Part shown: in pieces, positions 34,787-41,907 of the stretch
Layout: every line of letters begins with the position of its first letter
Numbering within the stretch: position 1 is the first letter of the stretch
DNA from: UBA288 sp050178135
Lineage (GTDB): Archaea; Halobacteriota; Methanomicrobia; Methanomicrobiales; Methanospirillaceae
Direction of reading: 5' to 3'
Assembly (NCBI GenBank): GCA_050178135.1
Contig: JBFXGJ010000002.1
Location: 1-64,000, forward strand
DNA: 64,000 bases
Made by a program: the position numbers and the translations under genes
Notes under the pieces: model-generated
Told to the model about the DNA's origin: nothing
Seen by the model: the letters and a program-made list of their open reading frames with translations, nothing else
Database searches by the model: none

Positions 34787-37096
34787 TTGAGGCAGGACGA
34801 GACAGGAATCGATGGCAACGATACGGCGCCCGGGACCGGTGCGTCTCTCTCTCCGGACGCCTGCGCTATCATCGCTGCCTTTCCCCACCCGGTCTTTCTC
34901 TACGGAAACGACGGCGTGATCATCTCTGCGAGCCCTGCGGCCATCCGCATGACCGGTGGTTCTCCGGTCGGCCTGTCGTTTGAACAGGTGATCGAACACC
35001 TGGCGATCCGTCATCTCGATGGAATTCCTCTCTCCCCCGTCGAGCTCCCGGTGGCGCAGGTGCTGACAGGGGCGGATATCGTCAATAGTCCGTTGCTGAT
35101 CACCGCCGCCGATGGTGCCATCTTCTCGATCCAGGCCTCTGCCTCTCGCCTCCTGCGCGAGGGGGTCGCGGTCGGGGTTCTCTCGGCATGGTCCGATGTC
35201 ACCGACCTCGCCGAGGCCCTCGATCTCGAACTCCAGCGACGGAACGAGGCGGAGAGCCGGGCGCAAGAGCACGAGGAGATGGCAGAGGCCCTGTCTCAAC
35301 AGAACGAGGAACTTCAGGCGCAGGAAGAGGAACTCCGCCAGCAACTCGATGCGCTTGCCCTCAGCCGCGAGGCTCTCTGGGAGAGCGAACAGCGTGTCCG
35401 CCGCACGCTCGAACGCTTGCTCTCCCCGGGGGACGATCTGCCGGACCTGGAACTGGTCGATCTCCTCGACCTCGGCGCGATGCAGAACCTGCTTGATGAG
35501 TTTCAGCAGGTCACTGGGATAGAGGCCGGCCTCGTTGATCCCCAGGGGCGTATCGTGGTCGGGACCCGGTGGCAAACGTGCTGTGCGGACTTTCACCGGG
35601 TCAATCCCGAAACCCTCCGGAACTGCATCGAAAGTGACCTGGTGCTCTCGGGCGAAATCCCGCCAGGCGAATCCCGGTTGTACCGGTGCAGGAACAACCT
35701 CTGGGACATCGCCTCACCGATCATGCTCGGACGTCGCCGTCTCGGGACACTCATCTCCGGCCAGTTCTTCTTTGCGGACGAGGAGCCAGACGAACGCATC
35801 TTCAGGGAGCAGGCGCGACGGTATGGGTTCGACGAAGAGGCATACCTCGCGGCGATCCGGGCAATTCCCCGTCTTCCGCGGGCGACCGTGGAGGGCGGGA
35901 TATCCTTTCTCCAGAGTCTTGCCGGGCTCATCTCCTCGCTCGGGTACAGCAACCTCAGGCTCGCCCGGGCGCTCATCGAACGGGACGCCCTGACCGCGAC
36001 GCTTGAGAGGAGCCGTGAGCACCTCTCCCGCGCCGAGGAGATCGCGCATCTGGGATCCTGGGAACTGGACCTGGTCACCCACACGCTCTCCTGGTCTGAC
36101 GAGGTCTACCGCATCCTGGGCCTTCAACCCGGTGAACGCGAGCCGAGCTTCGATGCGCTGCTCGATGCCGCCCACCCGGATGACCGAGAGGCGGTAGCGA
36201 CCGCGTACTCGGACTACCATTTCGATGGACAGGACGGTTTCGTGCTGGAGCACCGGATCGTGCGGCACGGGAACGGTGAGGTCCGGTGGGTCCACGAGAA
36301 GTGCGACCCCCAGCGAGATGCGAACGGTCGATCAATCCGACTGGTGGGGCTCTTCCATGATATCACCGACCGCAAGCAGGTCGAACAATCCCTCCAGGAG
36401 TATGCTGCCCGCCTGCGAGCGAGCAACGAGGAACTCCAGCGTTTCGCGTACGTTGCGTCCCACGACCTCCAGGAACCCCTGAGGTCTATCGTCAGTTTCA
36501 GCCAGCTTGTCGACCGGAGGTACCGGGGCCAGCTCGACGCGGATGCAGATGAGTACTTCGGCTACATCGTCGAGGGTGGCCAGCGAATGCAGGCATTGAT
36601 CCAGGATCTCCTCCTGGTCTCGCGGGTGGAGACGGGGGCCCGACCGATGGAGCCGGTGGACGCCGGAGCGGTGATGAAGGACGTCCTCCACTCCCTCGGT
36701 GTCTCACTGGACCTGGCGGGCGCCACGGTAGTAGTGGACCACCTCCCGACGGTGATGGCGGACCCGTCTCAGCTGGAACTGGTGTTTCTCAACCTGGTGG
36801 GAAATGCGCTCAAGTACCACCGCCCCGGTATCCCGGCATCGATCCACGTCCGGGCCGAGCGGGAGGGTTCGTTCTGGCGGTTCTCGGTCGAGGACAACGG
36901 CATCGGTATCGAGCCCGCGTACTTCGACCGGATCTTCGTGATGTTCCAGCGCCTCCACACCCGGGACGAGTACGAGGGGACGGGGATCGGGCTTGCGATC
37001 GTCAAGAAGGTGGTCGAGCGGCACGGGGGCGAGGTCCGCGTCGAGTCGGTCCCGGGAGAGGGGAGCACGTTCTCCTTCACCCTGCCAGCGGCGTGA
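34787..37096 (+). CDS. Cytoplasmic sensor histidine kinase with PAS, PocR and PAS domains
   Basis: 769 residues without membrane segments. Domains in order: PAS (about 25-145), a Glu/Gln-rich coiled coil (145-205), a PocR ligand-binding domain (about 220-390, with WQTCCADFHRVNPETLRNCIESD), a second PAS (415-525, ending FHDITDRKQVEQ), HisKA with phospho-His in YVASHDLQEPLRS, and HATPase (NALKYH, VEDNGIGI, EGTGIGLAIVKK). PocR domains are proposed to bind small hydrocarbon derivatives. The start is TTG 34787 behind AGGGGG. No receiver domain or response regulator lies nearby, so its output is unknown. Confidence 0.88.
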   Translation: MRQDETGIDGNDTAPGTGASLSPDACAIIAAFPHPVFLYGNDGVIISASPAAIRMTGGSPVGLSFEQVIEHLAIRHLDGIPLSPVELPVAQVLTGADIVNSPLLITAADGAIFSIQASASRLLREGVAVGVLSAWSDVTDLAEALDLELQRRNEAESRAQEHEEMAEALSQQNEELQAQEEELRQQLDALALSREALWESEQRVRRTLERLLSPGDDLPDLELVDLLDLGAMQNLLDEFQQVTGIEAGLVDPQGRIVVGTRWQTCCADFHRVNPETLRNCIESDLVLSGEIPPGESRLYRCRNNLWDIASPIMLGRRRLGTLISGQFFFADEEPDERIFREQARRYGFDEEAYLAAIRAIPRLPRATVEGGISFLQSLAGLISSLGYSNLRLARALIERDALTATLERSREHLSRAEEIAHLGSWELDLVTHTLSWSDEVYRILGLQPGEREPSFDALLDAAHPDDREAVATAYSDYHFDGQDGFVLEHRIVRHGNGEVRWVHEKCDPQRDANGRSIRLVGLFHDITDRKQVEQSLQEYAARLRASNEELQRFAYVASHDLQEPLRSIVSFSQLVDRRYRGQLDADADEYFGYIVEGGQRMQALIQDLLLVSRVETGARPMEPVDAGAVMKDVLHSLGVSLDLAGATVVVDHLPTVMADPSQLELVFLNLVGNALKYHRPGIPASIHVRAEREGSFWRFSVEDNGIGIEPAYFDRIFVMFQRLHTRDEYEGTGIGLAIVKKVVERHGGEVRVESVPGEGSTFSFTLPAA

Positions 37097-37192
37097 TCTC
37101 CTGGATGAGCCACGAGTGGCGCTGGCACAACCTCCGGTACTCGTGAGCCGGCCGCTTCACGCGGGAGGGTAACCGGTCCGTTGATGGATGGT

Positions 37193-37612
37193 TCAGACGC
37201 CCGCTTCCCACCCCTGGCCCATGTCGACGATCGGTCGCACCTCGGTCACCTCGAAGGTGACGAGGGCGTGGATCATCGCCGCGGCCGCCTCCCCAACGGC
37301 CCCGGCGATCTGACGTCGGTACTCGTCGAAGGCCGGCCCGGACGTGGCCAGGTCCAGCATCTTTAGGTACACCCGGACGCCCTTCCAGTCCATCAATCCC
37401 TGTCCCGGTTCCATGATCATGTAGACCGCGTTCGGGTTCTGTTTCAGGTTATCGAGCGTCCGGTTCGAGCCCGATCCGAGCACCACGGTCTTTTCGTCGG
37501 TCATCCTGGGTGACCCCATTACGGCGACGTCGACCGTGCCGTCACGTGCAGCGGTGCTGATCGTCCCGATTCGGGGCGCCTGGTTGAAGTATTCCATCAA
37601 AGATTTCGTCAT
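37193..37612 (-). CDS. Pyridoxamine 5'-phosphate oxidase-like flavin-binding protein
   Basis: 139 residues from ATG 37612 (MTKSLMEYFNQAPRIGTISTA). The split-barrel FMN fold is suggested by GTISTAARDGTVDVAVMGSPRM, VVLGSGSNRTLDNLKQNPNAVYMIM and VRVYLKMLDLATSGPAFDEYRRQ. Related proteins bind FMN, F420 or haem; the methanogen context makes F420 or FMN likely. It is monocistronic on the minus strand. Exact reaction unknown. Confidence 0.75.
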   Translation of the reverse strand: MTKSLMEYFNQAPRIGTISTAARDGTVDVAVMGSPRMTDEKTVVLGSGSNRTLDNLKQNPNAVYMIMEPGQGLMDWKGVRVYLKMLDLATSGPAFDEYRRQIAGAVGEAAAAMIHALVTFEVTEVRPIVDMGQGWEAGV

Positions 37613-37798
37613 ACTCCTGTCCTCAGTTCTCTCTCCATTCGGCTCTCGTTTCCTGTTGTTAAATCTTGCGATAAGGCCGTCCAGGTTCACCTCGATCTCC
37701 AGACCGGCCGTGTAACGTATTCTCGGTCTCGCGCCGCGTGTATCCCTCTCAGATCCTCACCCTTATTGGCGAGGAGCCCCCCATCATTGGATCGAGAC

Positions 37799-38134
37799 AT
37801 GAGCGCAGAGTCACGAAAAGAAATCGGGGGCAAGGTCCTCAACCTCCCCGAACTCGTCGAGTACCGATCGGGCACGGTTGCGAGCAGGATGATCGTCAAC
37901 AACCCGGCGGGGTCGATCACGATCTTCTCGTTCGACGAGGGGGAGGGCCTCTCCGAACACACGGCCCCGTACGACGCGGTGGTCACGATCCTGGACGGCG
38001 AGACGGAGGTCTGGGTCGATGGCGTCACCCACCAGATGAAGGCGGGCGAGACGATCATCTTCCCGGCGAACGTCCCGCACGCTCTCTCCGCGGTGACCCC
38101 GTTCAAGATGTCACTCACCATGATCCGGGGGTGA
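37799..38134 (+). CDS. Small cupin-domain protein
   Basis: 111 residues from ATG 37799. A single cupin barrel: GEGLSEHTAPYDAVVTILDGETEVWVDG (motif 1, with one His) and AGETIIFPANVPHALSAV (motif 2, with His). The metal-binding set is incomplete relative to dioxygenases, which is common in the small stand-alone cupins. It overlaps the next gene by four bases (GTGA), so the two are translated together. Confidence 0.85.
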   Translation: MSAESRKEIGGKVLNLPELVEYRSGTVASRMIVNNPAGSITIFSFDEGEGLSEHTAPYDAVVTILDGETEVWVDGVTHQMKAGETIIFPANVPHALSAVTPFKMSLTMIRG

Positions 38135-38415
38135 GCCGGGTGGGAAAGGAGGAGGAAGGAGTCTACTGCACCATCTGCGGGGGCATGGTGAGCCAGGCTC
38201 CCGGGGTCCGCCAGGTCCTGATCGACGGAAAACCGACCGGGATTACCGGGCTCGACGAGTGTATCGCGGTGGTCAGGGAGCTCGGGCTGAATACCGATGC
38301 GGAGATCGCCGACGCACTCCTCGCCCGGCTCTCGAAGGGCAACTATGTCCCGACCAGGAAGCGCGAGGCCTACGCCGCCGCGCTCCTCGCTGAGTACCGG
38401 GCGTCCACCGGGTAG
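38131..38415 (+). CDS. Small CxxC protein, function unknown
   Basis: 94 residues from GTG 38131, which overlaps the cupin stop codon; GTG 38140 is an alternative. The N terminus has a CTICGGM motif, a beta-rich middle (VLIDGKPTGITGLDECI) and a helical C-terminal part, LSKGNYVPTRKREAYAAALLAEYR. The NYVPxxxxEAYxxALLxEY tail looks like a conserved small domain that I associate with archaeal and anaerobe redox proteins, but I cannot name a family. The CxxC pair suggests metal binding or thiol chemistry. Coupled to the cupin. Confidence 0.65.
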   Translation: MSRVGKEEEGVYCTICGGMVSQAPGVRQVLIDGKPTGITGLDECIAVVRELGLNTDAEIADALLARLSKGNYVPTRKREAYAAALLAEYRASTG

Positions 38416-38445
38416 ACAACGGGGTCGGCTCTGCTGGCGGATGGT

Positions 38446-38886
38446 TCAGGTTGTTGCCGGGGCGGCGACTGCAACCTGCCCGAGGCCCGGAAACCGGGCG
38501 ATGAACGCATCTGCCACACTCCGTTCCAGATACAGTCTCTTGTCGATCACCTCGCGCTGACCCTGGAGCAGCCCGACGGCGAGGAGCACGGCGAGCGTGT
38601 CGGTGCTCAGGATGAAGCATCGCTCCCCGTCGTCCAAGTCAACGAAGAAGAGCAGTGGAAGCCTGGTGCGTTGCCGGAGCACCGGCGGGAGCAGGGCGGC
38701 GAGATCCCGGAGGATGAAAGGATCGAACCGGTATTCCGAACGATCGCGGCAGATGGTCGAGGGGATCCGCTCGGCAAGGAGATGCTCGAGCAGTTTTCTC
38801 TCCAGCGCGATCCCACCGTTGACCTTTTTCAGCATCCTGTCCAGGTGCGTTCTTGTCGCCGGCGGGCCGGCCTGAACCCGGGGCAT
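38446..38886 (-). CDS. DUF61/UPF0216-like archaeal protein
   Basis: Up to 146 residues. The central stretch KLLEHLLAERIPSTICRDRSEYRFDPFILRDLAALLPPVLRQRTRLPLLFFVDL follows the pattern of the archaeal UPF0216 proteins (helix, rdGsxHxF, LPxxxxxxLxLPI). Cytoplasmic, unknown function. Start could be ATG 38886 or 38835 (MLKKVNGG); the latter fits the family start better but lacks an obvious ribosome site. It is convergent with the small CxxC gene. Confidence 0.6.
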   Translation of the reverse strand: MPRVQAGPPATRTHLDRMLKKVNGGIALERKLLEHLLAERIPSTICRDRSEYRFDPFILRDLAALLPPVLRQRTRLPLLFFVDLDDGERCFILSTDTLAVLLAVGLLQGQREVIDKRLYLERSVADAFIARFPGLGQVAVAAPATT

Positions 38887-38930
38887 GGCTGGAAGAGAAC
38901 TCTGTAGACCGGGGTGATATGCTTTCTCTT

Positions 38931-39959
38931 TTATGCTTCTCTTCCCGTTCTGCCATTAACAGGGAGTCGTCGAACACTTTTCCGTGAAAAGACCGCTCGT
39001 GCAACCTCTCCAGGCACCGGCCTGAACCCGGACGCACCGTGCGTGAACCCAACGAAGACTGTCGGTCCGCCCGGCCACTCTACCCGGAGTCGGACACGCC
39101 CGACCGGCCCCAGGGGTTCGACCGTCTCGACCATGCCGGTCAGTGCGATTGACTCCGGCAGGGTCGCGTCGTCGACCGACGCGATGGAGACGTGTGTGGG
39201 GGAGACTGTGCACCATCCTTCTCTCTCCGGGTCGATGAGGGCCTCCCGTACAAGGTTCGGCACACCGAGTGCCCGTGCGGCCCGCAGGCTGGGCGGTTCC
39301 TCGACCAGATCTGCATAGATCCCATCCGCCACGACCTCGCCCCCCTCGAGGACGATCGCCCGGTCTGCCCCGGCGGACGCCTCGTCGGCCGCGTGCGTCA
39401 CCTCGAGCACGGTCAGGTCAAGGGTGCGGCGGAACTGGAGGAGTTCGGCGCGGCAGACGGCCCTCGTCGACGGGTCGAGGGCTGCGAACGGCTCGTCCAG
39501 GAGGAGGAGGTCAGCTCCGGCGACGAGCGCCCGTGCGATCGCCACCCGCTGCTGCTCGCCCCCCGAGAGCGTCCCCGGTCGGCGGTCGCGAAGCGCTCCG
39601 CACCCGAGACGCTCGAGCACCGCCTCGGCTTCGTACCGCCGCTCTCTTGTTCCGACACCGCGCATCCGGAGCCCGAACGCCACGTTCTCGATCACCGAGA
39701 GGTGGGGGAAGAGGCTGTAGTGCTGGAAGACGAGCCCGATCCGGCGGGACTCGGGCGGAAGATCTGTCGCCTCGGTCTCCCGGAGGTGGATCGACCCTCC
39801 ATCGAGCGGGACGAGACCGGCGATCGCCCTGAGAAAGAGGCTCTTCCCCGCCCCCGAGGGTCCGATGATCAGGCAGTGCTCTCCTCGCGTGAGCGAGAAC
39901 CGGTCGATGGTGAGGAGGAAGTGACCGGCTCTCACCCGGCACCCATCACAGCGCAGCAT
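38931..39959 (-). CDS. Second molybdate/tungstate ABC ATPase (WtpC/ModC-like)
   Basis: 342 residues. Walker A GPSGAGKS, Q-loop FQHYSLFPHLSV, signature LSGGEQQRVAIARAL, Walker B LLLLDEPFAALDP, H-loop VTHAADEA. The C-terminal ~110 residues form the TOBE-like domain of oxyanion transporters (HVSIASVDDATLPESIALTGMVETVEPLGPVGRVRLRVEW). ATG 39959 (MLRCDGCRVRAGHF) overlaps the permease gene by 14 bp. It works with the permease; the matching binding protein is probably the WtpA at 48885. Confidence 0.88.
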   Translation of the reverse strand: MLRCDGCRVRAGHFLLTIDRFSLTRGEHCLIIGPSGAGKSLFLRAIAGLVPLDGGSIHLRETEATDLPPESRRIGLVFQHYSLFPHLSVIENVAFGLRMRGVGTRERRYEAEAVLERLGCGALRDRRPGTLSGGEQQRVAIARALVAGADLLLLDEPFAALDPSTRAVCRAELLQFRRTLDLTVLEVTHAADEASAGADRAIVLEGGEVVADGIYADLVEEPPSLRAARALGVPNLVREALIDPEREGWCTVSPTHVSIASVDDATLPESIALTGMVETVEPLGPVGRVRLRVEWPGGPTVFVGFTHGASGFRPVPGEVARAVFSRKSVRRLPVNGRTGREA

Positions 39960-40773
39960 CGGGCCTCCATAGGTGCAGGGCTGCCCGGCGCAGTATGAAA
40001 AGGACCATTCCGCAGACAACGAGGAGAACGACGGCGATCGCGACCGTGTCGGCGAGGCCGTACTGCGTAAATCGGGTATAGATCAGGGTCGAGATGACAA
40101 GTGGATGATAGGCGACCATCACCACGGCGGCGAACTCACCGACCGCTCGCCCCCAGGCGACGACGGCCCCGGACAGGCACTCGCGCCCCGCAAGGGGAAG
40201 GGCGACATGCAGAAAGGAGGTGCCGGGGCCGGCGCCGAGCGTTCGGGCGACCTCCTCGAGCTCGAACGGGACCTTGGCGAACCCGTCGCGGGCGGCCCCC
40301 ACGTAATAGGGGATGCCGACGAACAGCATGGCCGCCACGATCCCGGGGACGGCATCCTCGAACGAGAGTCCCACACCACCCAGGAGGGACCCCAGGGGGC
40401 CGCTCCGCATGAAGACAAGGTAGACCAGGAGGCCGGCGACCGTGTGGGGGAGGATGAGCGGGAGGTCGACGAGGGCTTCGACGAGTGGGAGTGCCCGGCT
40501 CCGCGTCCGGCTCATCAGGTAAGCAAGCGGGGTGCCGAGGAGGGCGAGGATCCCGACGGCGAGTGCCGCCGATCCGAACGTGATGCCGATCGCGGACGCG
40601 ACTTCGCCGTCCAGCGCCGCCGTCGCGAGCGCCCCGGGGTCTTCTGCAGCCTGGATGCCCAGGGTGACAAGCGAGAGAAGGACGAGGCCGACCAGGAGGC
40701 TGCTGGCGAGCAGGAGGGCCCCGCGGGCCGATCGATGGGTGCCCTGCGACGCGATTCCCGCCATGACGATCAT
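39946..40773 (-). CDS. Second molybdate/tungstate ABC permease (WtpB-like)
   Basis: 275 residues, six transmembrane segments. Motif VARTLGAGPGTSFLHVALPLAGRECLSGAVVAWGRAVGEFAAVVMVAYHPLV carries the EAA loop and a GEFAA variant of GEFGA. Other helices read LVEALVDLPLILPHTVAGLLVYLVF, typical of WtpB/TupB/ModB. Start ATG 40773 or the nearby ATG 40764. Its promoter faces the inverted repeat at 40807-40830. No binding-protein gene is adjacent, which is unusual for this family. Confidence 0.88.
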   Translation of the reverse strand: MIVMAGIASQGTHRSARGALLLASSLLVGLVLLSLVTLGIQAAEDPGALATAALDGEVASAIGITFGSAALAVGILALLGTPLAYLMSRTRSRALPLVEALVDLPLILPHTVAGLLVYLVFMRSGPLGSLLGGVGLSFEDAVPGIVAAMLFVGIPYYVGAARDGFAKVPFELEEVARTLGAGPGTSFLHVALPLAGRECLSGAVVAWGRAVGEFAAVVMVAYHPLVISTLIYTRFTQYGLADTVAIAVVLLVVCGMVLFILRRAALHLWRPDAAL

Positions 40774-40806
40774 GATCGGGTTCGGTCTTGTTGCTGATAG
40801 TGGAAT

Positions 40807-40830
40807 GGGTTAATTTTACTTAATTAACCC
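40807..40830. promoter_or_regulatory. Perfect 9-6-9 inverted repeat in the wtpB/surface-protein divergent region
   Basis: GGGTTAATT (40807-40815), spacer TTACTT, AATTAACCC (40822-40830). Lies 34 bp from the permease start on the left and 50 bp from the surface protein start on the right. A site with the same geometry occurs at 41782-41803. Probable operator for a dimeric regulator; the regulator gene is not in this window. Confidence 0.65.
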
Positions 40831-40879
40831 TGGGAATAGATCGAAATCGACTAATGGGATCCCGGGAGTACCTGTCCCC

Positions 40880-41773
40880 ATGATGGTAGGAAGGAGCCCC
40901 CTGGTGATACTGGCCCTGGCAATCCTGCTCGCCATGGTCGTGCCGGGAGCAGCGGCGCAGACGACCTCACTCGAGCTGATCCGCTACAGCTGGGACAACA
41001 CCACGGTCGCCGCGAGTACGACCGTCAACATCTCGTGGATGAAATCCAACCTGCCGGTGATGGGTGACGGGGTGACTCATTACCACTTCCAGGGTCCCAC
41101 GTTCATCTCGACCGACCTCTGGAATTTTGCCGAGGACGTCAACCTTGACAAGATCAACGAGACGATCAAGGGTACCGCCATCAGTGACCTCTGTGAGCTG
41201 GTCGGCGGGATGCGCCCCGGTGACGAGGTCCAGGTGCGTGCGGCGGACGGGTTCAAGAAACGTCTCAACTACACCAACGTCTACGCGCCCCCCGCCCGCC
41301 AGGGGCCGCCTGTCCTCGCCTGGTGGAATGCCCGGGACGGCGAGGCATACAAGGACGGCATGCGCCTCTTCTTCCTCGCGGACACCTCTTCAAACCCGAG
41401 GGGCTGGCACGTCTTCGGCAACGAAGACATGAGGACCTGCCTCTCCCCCTCGTACTGGCACTACTTCTGGGACGGCGAGACGAACTACCCTTCCGCCGCT
41501 GGTCTTTCGATCTCACACGTCGCACGGCTGGAGATCTTTCCTTCATCGATTCCGATCCCCGTACCTCCTCAACAGGTGGCGCCGGGTGACTGGAACAGGG
41601 ACGGGAAATACGAGGACGTGAACGGCAACGGGCGATCGGACTTCGCCGACGTGGTCCTGTTCTTCAACCAGATGACCTGGATCGCGGCGAACGAGCCGAT
41701 CTCCGCCTTCGACTTCAACAACAACAGCCGGATCGACTTTGCCGACGTTGTGCGCCTCTTCGAGAAGCTCTGA
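40880..41773 (+). CDS. Secreted surface protein with C-terminal dockerin-like repeats
   Basis: 297 residues. Signal peptide (MMVGRSPLVILALAILLAMVVPGAAA). Residues about 28-220 form a domain shared with the next proteins (WMKSNLPVMGDGVTHYHFQGP, IKGTAISDLCELVGGMRPGDEVQV, MRLFFLADTSSNPRGWHVFGNEDM). After a short linker come two dockerin/EF-hand-like units, DWNRDGKYEDVNGNGRSDFADVV and FDFNNNSRIDFADVVRLF, with the calcium-loop pattern DxNxDG / DFNxNxRID. Such archaeal dockerin modules usually bind cohesin partners or calcium; no cohesin is seen here. Exported; role unknown. The operator at 40807 is directly upstream. Confidence 0.82.
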   Translation: MMVGRSPLVILALAILLAMVVPGAAAQTTSLELIRYSWDNTTVAASTTVNISWMKSNLPVMGDGVTHYHFQGPTFISTDLWNFAEDVNLDKINETIKGTAISDLCELVGGMRPGDEVQVRAADGFKKRLNYTNVYAPPARQGPPVLAWWNARDGEAYKDGMRLFFLADTSSNPRGWHVFGNEDMRTCLSPSYWHYFWDGETNYPSAAGLSISHVARLEIFPSSIPIPVPPQQVAPGDWNRDGKYEDVNGNGRSDFADVVLFFNQMTWIAANEPISAFDFNNNSRIDFADVVRLFEKL

Positions 41774-41781
41774 GTCAAGTT

Positions 41782-41803
41782 GATTAATTTAATTTAATTA
41801 ACC
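41782..41803 (+). promoter_or_regulatory. Second 8-6-8 inverted repeat, in front of the 1329-aa surface protein
   Basis: GATTAATT (41782-41789), spacer TAATTT, AATTAACC (41796-41803): one mismatch from the GGTTAATT-N6-AATTAACC arrangement at 40808-40829. It lies between the dockerin protein and the large surface gene, ~105 bp before its start; ATAAACAATAATC TTTTTAC sequence after it may hold terminator and TATA functions. Confidence 0.6.
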
Positions 41804-41907
41804 TGAAAAATAAACAATAATCTTTTTACCGCACGCGGACGAGTCTTCTGTCGTTCTGATCTTGGCGAAGCGGCGATCTACGGTCTCCGCTCCCGACCAG
41901 AGGAGTT

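Noticed and set aside
4164..39029. Repeated string CCGGCCTGAACCC at 4164, 38867 and 39017
   Set aside because: Only 13 bp of common high-GC codons, inside or at the end of coding regions, with no spacing pattern; looks like chance.
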